Origin: Trichoderma breve
Lineage: Eukaryota; Ascomycota; Sordariomycetes; Hypocreales; Hypocreaceae
Length of the DNA stretch: 64,000 nucleotides
Reading direction: 5' to 3'
Assembly: GCF_028502605.1 (NCBI RefSeq)
Contig: NC_079232.1
Coordinates: 992,001-1,056,000 of the forward strand
The notes beneath the pieces were generated by a model, which ran no database searches, was not told where the DNA came from, and worked only from the letters and a program-made list of their open reading frames with translations. The translations under genes were made by a program, and so were the position numbers. Below, piece by piece: positions 57,791 to 64,000 of the stretch (positions are counted from its first letter, which is position 1; every line of letters begins with the position of its first letter).

Positions 57791-58406
57791 CTAGCCTCTA
57801 AATCTCACGGCGAACCCCTGGAAATATTGCCCTGGAAAACGCCTTCTAGTCTCTGCCGAGATGGGCTGTCTTCTCATAGGTAGATCGAGAACAGCTGAAG
57901 GCCATGGTATTGACCATAGTTGCTTCGGCTGTGGAGGAGTCGTTTTCTGCCCCTGCGTTGTACGGAGGTGATCTGGGGATCTGAGTGGCGAGAGATACGG
58001 AGATGGTCGTTCAGCTGAGTGCAAAGAGTTCGAATGTGGAAGTGATGCGACGGCAGCTGAAATGTTCAATGATGCATCTGAATCACTGCTACTGTGGGCC
58101 TGCATGAGAGCAAGTTTTGTCATTACAGCTCTGGTGATCACTGTGTTTAATCGAGATCAAGAGGTAGCAGACGGTTGGATCTTTGCTCTGCTGAGAAGAT
58201 GGTTGCTGCGTTTGTAGGAGGAGAGGTACTCGAATCCAGCTTGAGGCGAATACATACTTGTATGCGATTATTCTATCTACCCATCTGAGAGTGGCCTTTG
58301 GAATGCTATGGATTTTGGGGTGTAATTGATGGCAGTGACATATTGTTGATCCACGTGTAAACAGGCCATCAAAACTCGTCTTGCCGAGCAGTGAGCGCAA
58401 CATCAA
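57791..58406 (-). other. Possible small gene, disordered product; low confidence
   Basis: Two minus-strand frames could join in phase 0 at a GTCTGC donor and a CATGCAG acceptor, to give a product with QTQQPSSQQSKDPT followed by AHSSSDSDASLNIS and a Pro/Ser-rich end. No domain, conserved motif or firm start is seen, and the donor is weak. It may be chance. Confidence 0.2.
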
Positions 58407-58609
58407 TAACGCAGCTCTGTATGTCTAATTGGCGACTGAAAAAATGTAATAAACGAGCCCGAGAGAGGATCTCCATGCTTGCAACATGCTTATATAAACT
58501 CAACTCTGTGTCTACCCATCCTCCCCGAGCTCTGCCGTGCTCGTAATGTCGACGAAGATGAAGCAAGTTGAAAAGCAGAGCCACGGAGAAAGTTCCAGTA
58601 ATTTCCCAT

Positions 58610-59063
58610 CTAGAGATTGGCCATGACAGCCTCTCTTTGCATCAAAGTAACCATTCGCTCTTGAGACCGCACTGGAATCTCTTCAGCCACGGAATCTGAC
58701 AGCACTTGTCGTTTGCGAAACTCACCAAGTTCACGCTTGTGCTCTACCACAAACTCGCGGGCACAAGGCGACTTGTGGCCAGTCTGAACGTTTTGGAAAT
58801 AATGTTCGACTTGAAAATAGAGCAACGCCAAGTTAGCAAGTGATTCTGAGAGAAGACGCTGAGTTTGCAGGACTATGCTACATACAAAGCATAAGCTTCG
58901 AATACTTGCGGCGAGCATTCACTCCCATTTCTCGCTGCATGATTTCGGCGCAGACCTTCCAGTCATGGATTCGATCAGCCGGTTTCACAGCCTTTGGAGA
59001 CTGTGGAACGATTGTCTTCCAGAAGAAGCGTTCCTCCTGCCTAGACCACGTTTTGCCACCCAT
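58610..59063 (-). CDS. Small Myb/SANT-like protein
   Basis: Two exons: 59063-58886 and 58809-58610, 76-nt intron, giving 125 residues. The N-terminal half resembles a Myb/SANT helix-turn-helix: GGKTWSRQEERFFWKTIVPQSPKA, then DRIHDWKVCAEIMQREMG, with Trp6, Trp15 and Trp35 at plausible core positions. It continues RRKYSKLMLFEHYFQNV and a basic/acidic helical end, which suits DNA- or chromatin-binding. I know this as a recurring small fungal protein without an assigned function. The ATG was chosen because codons before it lack a start. It is transcribed toward the patatin gene, with gep4 behind it on the same strand. Confidence 0.72.
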
Positions 59064-59485
59064 TGTGTGCGAGCTCGGAGTATAATATTCTCTGAAGAAA
59101 CGTAGCCTGGCGAAGGTTGGTGGGTGTATAGTCAAAGAATCCAGTAAAGGCCAGGATGTTCAGGAGTGGAAGATTGATAAGAGCTTCGCAAGGTGTAAGA
59201 AAGCATCCAGTCTACCGTCGCCAGTTATTGTAGAGTTAGACGCAAAACAGCACGAATTTATAGCAGCGGAGCATTGGCACCATGGTCGTCCACGAGGTGA
59301 TTCAGTTCATCAGGAAAGCCGCTCCAGCGTCCATGCTGACCGCCAGATGACCAAACGGATGACATTCTCTTGACATAGCCGTCACCCGGATTGTCTCTGT
59401 CAGTGATTCACAGACACTCCCAAGAGGGAAGCGACTCAAAATAGCTCTACTAGCCTGGCGAATTAGAGCTATAGCAACAGGCATT
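59064..59485. promoter_or_regulatory. Intergenic: promoter of the Myb-like gene, 3' of gep4
   Basis: 422 bp between two minus-strand genes; no clear element or other gene. Confidence 0.45.
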
Positions 59486-60242
59486 TCAGTATTTCTCAGG
59501 AATTTGAGGCTCAGGAGCCTTGACGCCTCGTGCTTGGAGAAAGCCTGCCATGCAGTGATCAATCCTGGAAAACTACACAATATGAGCATCACACACAGCA
59601 GTACTTTAGCAGTTTCATCAACTCACGATGCTCTTCTGATTCAGCGGCACAACACCGTCCTTGATCCAAAACGCCCATGCACCCATCATATTTGCCAGCA
59701 TCATGTCCGTTGTCAGTCTATCGCCGACAACGGCAATGTGCGACGGATCAGTCACTCCAGTTTCTGGGTACTTTTTGAAATACGCCATGATCTCGGCGCC
59801 ACAGCCGGGCTTCTTTGTCGAGTGAGGGAGGACAAACACTCCCGTGCTCTTCTCAACTTCTGCTGCTTGCTTGAGGTCTTTATCCCAGCTAGTTGCTCCA
59901 GCTGTGTTGGACACTACCAGGAGCTTGCGACCAGGGTAGGTCTGCTTGAGCTTTTCAAAGTGTAGCTGTAGCTTTCCGTTAGTGACGCTGCAGTTTAGAA
60001 ATGGTGGGACATGGCCGTACTCTGTAAGCGGGATATACTTCTTTCGCATCGGGATAAGCAAAACAGTCGTCTTTGTCAAGAACAACGGCCTTGATGTTGA
60101 CTCTCCGGCCTTCTCTCTGCAGGACCGAGTCGAGAGGGATGGGAAGATCGTTGAATGTTGGTGCAATGTGATGAGGCAGACACAAGCTCGGCTTAAGCAG
60201 AAGCTTTGCTGAGTTGAGCGACCCGTACAGGTTGAAGTTCAT
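59486..60242 (-). CDS. gep4: Mitochondrial phosphatidylglycerophosphatase Gep4
   Basis: Three exons: 60242-60021, 59965-59627 and 59572-59486, giving 215 residues. HAD-type motifs are in order: motif I VVLDKDDCFAYPDA (Asp pair, about 54-60), motif II VVSNTAGATSWD, motif III Lys in STKKPG and motif IV GDRLTTDMMLANM. The linker EVYPAY then LHFEKLKQTYPGRK runs exactly across the first intron. Gep4 removes the phosphate from phosphatidylglycerol-phosphate in the matrix-facing inner membrane, giving phosphatidylglycerol, the precursor of cardiolipin. No long presequence is obvious, though the N-terminus carries an amphipathic, mildly basic stretch. Divergent from orc2. Confidence 0.93.
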
Positions 60243-60790
60243 TTTGGAATACGATTTAATATTTTATATGTGGAAAAAGAGTGAACCTGAATAATGAATG
60301 ATTTACATGCACATCTATGTAAGTGCGAAGAAGACAGACACAATTGATGCAATTTCTTCTGGCAGCTCCAGTGGGTCAATGGCGCTACGCCAAATCGTCC
60401 ATTTTAGTGCCTCAGGACCCTGGAGCTCCGGTAGCTTCAGCGCGTCTGTCGCGTTGAGTGCTCAGCTGCTTTTCCAGGGAGAATCTCGGATGAGGTCAGC
60501 CATTGATTATTGCTTGACAACATTGAAGCTTGACGAGAACATCATTCCTACAGATCCATTCTTGGAAGGGGAATGGATTCCAAATTGTACTAAAAGGATC
60601 ACAACTATAATGTGATTGGCAACACCATCTCTTACTACTCAAATCTCTCACGCCTCTGCAATTTGAAGATACCCTTGAGCAACGACCCCTCCATCCAACA
60701 GCAATCATCGAGCAGTTACGGGTTCTCCAAAAACTCGAGAACCAGTCAATACGAAGCTTTGAAGCTATCGACTCTCATCAAGAAACTACT
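60243..60790. promoter_or_regulatory. Divergent promoter of gep4 and orc2
   Basis: 548 bp between the two start codons. A TATAAAA-like sequence on the minus strand (60272-60278) is only ~30 bp from the gep4 ATG, too close for a normal TATA box. No gene seen. Confidence 0.5.
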
Positions 60791-62435
60791 ATGGATTCAA
60801 ACGAAGAAGAACACCCAGATACCCCGTCATTGGGCGACAAGATGGACATAGACATCCAAGAAACAGCAACAGAGCCCGAACCGATTGCAACAACACCCAC
60901 GCCTCGACGTCGTGGACGTCCTCCAAAAGCCAAGTCGAATAGCAACACTCCCAATGCGAAATCAAACGTCGTGCCCGTCTTTTCAACTCCTAAGAAACCT
61001 ACAGGCTTCAATGCCCTCACGCCCGGCAGAGCAGCAGACCGATCCGCGCGGAAGAAGAGCGCAAGAGCCTTGATAGACCGAGTCGTTGGAGATGGAGGGA
61101 GCGATGACGACGACGATATTGCAAGGCAGATTTATGAGTCGAGCGATGCTGGAGACGAAGACGACGGCGAAGACGAGCTGGAGGAGAGAACAGACGGCGA
61201 GGCAGCAAGCTTTGTAGCGGACGAAGCTGCGACGCCTTCGAAAACACCAGCTCGAAGAAAGGGCCGGCCCAAGAGAGCCAGATCGCCTACGCCGCCGAGA
61301 AATTTGCCTCCCCATGAGCTGTACTTTCTGCACAACAAACCTGGCCGGCCCAAGACGTCAGACAATACCTTGACATCCCTCAACTTGCTCTCCCATGACG
61401 AGTACTTTAGCATTCTGCGGGAACACAAGGATCGCCACGCCGAGAACATCGACTACCTCGAGTCCCTCCACGCAGAGTCGTTTCCACAATGGGCGTTTGA
61501 GCTATCTCAGGGCTTTAGCGTATGTCTCTACGGCTTGGGGTCCAAGAGGCATCTCCTGCGCAAATTTGCGACCTACATCCACTCCAACAACAAGTCAACA
61601 AAGGCCGGCAAGATTGTCATGGTCAACGGCTACGCTCACACAACAAACCTCCGCGAGATCCTCAGCGTCGTCGCGTCCGCCATTGATCCCACCCAAAGAG
61701 TGCCAAACGCTCAACCCGCCGTCATGATCCAAAGCATCACCTCCCTACTCTCCGCTACGAAACTCACCATCACAATCGTCGTCAATTCCATCGACGCCAT
61801 TCCCCTCCGCAAGCCCGGCTCTCAGGCTATCCTATCCCAGCTCGCAGCCCATCCGCAGATTAACCTCGTAGGGTCCGCTGATTCGCCTGATTTCCCTTTG
61901 TTGTGGGATATTGGCGTTCGGTCAGACTTTAACTTTGTCTTTCACGACTGCACCACCTTTTCGCCTTTCAAGGCTGAGCTCGACGTTGTAGATGATGTCC
62001 ACGAACTGCTTGGCCGGCAATCCCAGCGTGTCAACGGCCGTGAAGGTGTTGCGTTTGTCCTCAAGAGTCTCACGGAAAACGCAAAGAATCTGTTCCGCCT
62101 GCTTGTCGGCGAAGTTCTCATTGCAATGGAAGACGAAGGCGACGACGGCGTTGGTCTGGAGTATAGAATGGTGTATAACAAGGCCGTGGAGGAATTCATC
62201 TGTAGCTCCGAAATGGCTTTTCGGACATTGCTCAAAGAGTAAGCCAACAATACCCGAAATCCCCCTTTGGCAATCATCCCGTAAATCATCGAATAACGAT
62301 ACTAACATTACTCTCCTTAGATTCCATGACCATCAAATGTTGACAAGTCGTAAAGACAACTTAGGAACGGAATTGCTAAGCCTACCGTTTAGAAAGGAAG
62401 ATCTTGAAGCCATTTTAGAAGATTTAACTGCATAG
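60791..62435 (+). CDS. orc2: Origin recognition complex subunit 2
   Basis: Two exons: 60791-62238 and 62321-62435, giving 520 residues. The N-terminal ~200 residues are disordered and acidic, with two AT-hook-like basic motifs (PRRRGRPPKAK and RRKGRPKRARS). The Orc2 AAA+-like domain begins near 215 (SLHAESFPQWAFELSQGFSVCLYGLGSKRHLLRKFA), with the Orc2-specific region (VVNSIDAIPLRKPGSQAILSQL, NLVGSADSPDFPLLWD, FVFHDCTTFSPF). The C-terminal winged helix spans the intron and ends with DNLGTELLSLPFRKEDLEAIL. The protein is a structural ORC subunit at replication origins; unlike Orc1 it does not hydrolyse ATP. Start ATG is the first in frame with a good context. Confidence 0.95.
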
Positions 62436-62902
62436 TTATTTTGCTTGTTAGTTGATTTGATGATGCTTCTCTATCAATATTGTTAAAAGGAACAGGAGGG
62501 ATACACACGAGGGAACGAATATACCAAAAGCGATGGCGCATTAGCATTAGTATCTACAAAGTCTTGCATTGAGTTATCACAGTGACCCTTTTCCAAAGTC
62601 CGAATGGTCCCTATTGACACTAACTGCACTTCTTCTTTTCGAAAACTATCCGTCTATTTCTACCTCATGTCCTAGTAAATATCTAACCATTAGATCATAA
62701 TTTCTTCCCCTTGCATCGCGCTGGCATTCTCATCACATGCAGCTGTCTAATCCTACCCATCTGTAATCGATCTATTAAAACAAGCAGATGAAGAGGGGAA
62801 AAAATGTATCGTTTCATCGTATGATCCCACACTGCAGTTAAATACCCATCGTTTGATAAACCAAAGAGAGAAAGAAAACGCCCGTATCATGCTTCTATAT
62901 AA
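62436..62902. other. Convergent 3' region, orc2 / sec59
   Basis: 467 bp between stop codons on opposite strands; AT-rich, no gene. Confidence 0.55.
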
Positions 62903-64000
62903 TTAAACTTCAAGCGCTTTAACGCATGTCCAGAGAATCACTGGCACAATGACGTTGTCGTTGCCTCCCGTCAAGACAGCTTCTGTCAAGCTAGCCATGG
63001 AGGAACACACCAAGGCGTGTCCAGCTCTGGTAGTCATGCTCGTGCCCTCGCCGTCAACAGGCCACTGGCCTATTCGAAGCCAGAGACTAGCAGCCGTTAG
63101 ACCCAGGAAGACGGCAACTGTAAATGCCAAACTCCCCTCGAGGCTTTTACCACCACCCCAGAGCCATTTGCGATGACCATATCGGCGCCCAATGAGGGAG
63201 GCAGCTGCATCACCCAGGCCAACACAGACGACTCCTGAAACCATACTGATCTCTCTAGTGGGTATTTCCCAACCGGTCAGGTAGTTGGATCCAGTCCGCG
63301 GCAAGGATCCAAGCGACAGCCAGAGAGGAATGGCACACCCAATCAAGAGAAAGATGTGAGATATTACAACAGGCCCGCGAAAGTCTCTTCCGTCCACATA
63401 CGGAGCTAAGAAGGAGGCGATCGGCTTGGAGAGAGGCGGCAGCTGGCTTGCCCGTAGCAGATCCAGAATCAAGAATATCGCCAGGACGATCGAAAGAGCC
63501 AAGGCGACAAACGTCGGATCGACGTAGGTCGCTGGAAGAAGCATGCCGACCATCATGAAATGGAACACCTTCCGCCGGGTGTCCACCTCGTACGTGTTTT
63601 TTAGTTGAAACACAATGGCAAGTCCAACAATGAGAATAGCGACCCAGTAACCGCTAATGAAGAGACGTGTGCTGGTCTCGCCAAAATCATCATGGCGAAC
63701 ATGCTCTACCCAGCCACGGTGACACTGCTTCGCATCCGAAGTATCAAGCCGTGGGGGGAGACAAATCCAGCGTTCAAGGTTGGCCCTGACAACTCGATAT
63801 CTGAACCCTGGTAGGTCACCAAAAAAGTAGCCGAGAGCCCAGCCCATAGGCTCGTTGCCATCAAGGGCATATTTCTGTACATATGGGCGGATAAAGGCCA
63901 CTATGATGAATGCCAAGCAGGCATATACATAGCTTGCATATATCCACTTCCTCAGTGCTGCTTGTGCCGGTGTAAACTTGAAATATGCGCGGATAGAAAC
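62903..64000 (-). CDS. sec59: Dolichol kinase, Sec59 family (5' end outside window)
   Basis: Minus strand, open from 62903 to the right edge; the start codon lies outside, so the N-terminus is missing. At least 365 residues are present. The protein is rich in membrane helices. It carries the dolichol/phytol kinase core: YEVDTRRKVFHFMMVGMLLP, GLGDAAASLIGRRYGHRKWLWGG and GKSLEGSLAF, which contribute to CTP binding. Sec59 makes dolichyl phosphate in the ER membrane, the carrier for N-glycosylation, O-mannosylation and GPI anchors. This fits the GH76 and p24 genes in broad theme only; they are not next to it. No intron is visible in the sequenced part. Confidence 0.94.
   Translation of the reverse strand, partial: VSIRAYFKFTPAQAALRKWIYASYVYACLAFIIVAFIRPYVQKYALDGNEPMGWALGYFFGDLPGFRYRVVRANLERWICLPPRLDTSDAKQCHRGWVEHVRHDDFGETSTRLFISGYWVAILIVGLAIVFQLKNTYEVDTRRKVFHFMMVGMLLPATYVDPTFVALALSIVLAIFLILDLLRASQLPPLSKPIASFLAPYVDGRDFRGPVVISHIFLLIGCAIPLWLSLGSLPRTGSNYLTGWEIPTREISMVSGVVCVGLGDAAASLIGRRYGHRKWLWGGGKSLEGSLAFTVAVFLGLTAASLWLRIGQWPVDGEGTSMTTRAGHALVCSSMASLTEAVLTGGNDNVIVPVILWTCVKALEV

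Larger units (their letters stand above)
57462..58609. promoter_or_regulatory. Intergenic: promoter of the patatin gene; candidate small gene on minus strand
   Basis: 1.15 kb between two minus-strand genes. The left 150 bp is the patatin promoter. A weak candidate gene is noted at 57791-58406. Confidence 0.45.

Overview
The window looks like chromosomal DNA of a filamentous ascomycete, most probably Sordariomycetes/Hypocreales and possibly Trichoderma. Genes are dense and mostly split by short introns of about 50-160 nt with GTAAGT/GTACGT donors and CTAAC/CTGAC branch sites. The proteins are of fungal type: Zn2Cys6 regulator, Ams2/Spt21, Ugo1, Dfg5/Dcw1 GH76, and GH16 with a membrane anchor. 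The order is that of a housekeeping segment. I see no phage, CRISPR array, transposon, rRNA, convincing tRNA or secondary-metabolite core gene. The genus is an inference from overall character, not a proof.

Layout, left to right. 0-12.4 kb: Ams2/Spt21-type factor running off the left edge (-), mitochondrial 3-hydroxyisobutyryl-CoA hydrolase (-), Sm D2 (+), dihydroxyacetone kinase (-) and a GPI-anchored GH76 wall enzyme (-). 12.4-15.7 kb: gene-free, AT-rich toward its right end. 15.7-24.2 kb: a single-pass membrane protein of unknown function (-), calcineurin A (-) and a sorbose/mannitol-type SDR (-). 24.2-29.1 kb: trimethyllysine dioxygenase with ten exons (-), divergent from a membrane-anchored deubiquitinase (+). 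29.1-32.1 kb: gene-free. 32.1-41.6 kb: triose-phosphate-transporter-family protein (+), Shg1-type COMPASS subunit with RD/RS repeats (-), Ugo1 (-), mitochondrial ferredoxin (+), Rrp15 (-). 42.3-45.6 kb: an intronless Zn2Cys6 regulator and an intronless alpha/beta hydrolase, both +. 45.9-55.7 kb: PhoD-like phosphatase (-), p24 cargo receptor (+), Prp45/SNW1 (+), membrane-anchored GH16 (+), Tim22 (-). 56.2-64 kb: patatin-like lipase (-), Myb-like small protein (-), Gep4 (-), Orc2 (+), and dolichol kinase (-) running off the right edge.

Several genes fall into shared cellular systems. Six products are mitochondrial: Ehd3/HIBCH, trimethyllysine dioxygenase, Ugo1, ferredoxin, Tim22 and Gep4. Nuclear gene expression is represented by Spt21, SmD2, Shg1, Prp45, Rrp15 and Orc2. 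Glycan and cell-wall work is represented by GH76, GH16 and dolichol kinase. Many pairs are divergent with 430-900 bp shared promoters. The adjacent intronless regulator/hydrolase pair is the only arrangement that hints at a small accessory module.

The most unusual signals are at the level of gene structure: two 6-nt microexons bounded by good splice signals, an 18-nt internal exon in a nine-intron gene, a GATA-type finger with a 70-residue loop, and a repeat-coded RD/RS tail whose DNA stays open in several frames. I did not find a clearly new biological system. Exon boundaries were worked out by eye from splice motifs, reading frame and family conservation, without transcript data.
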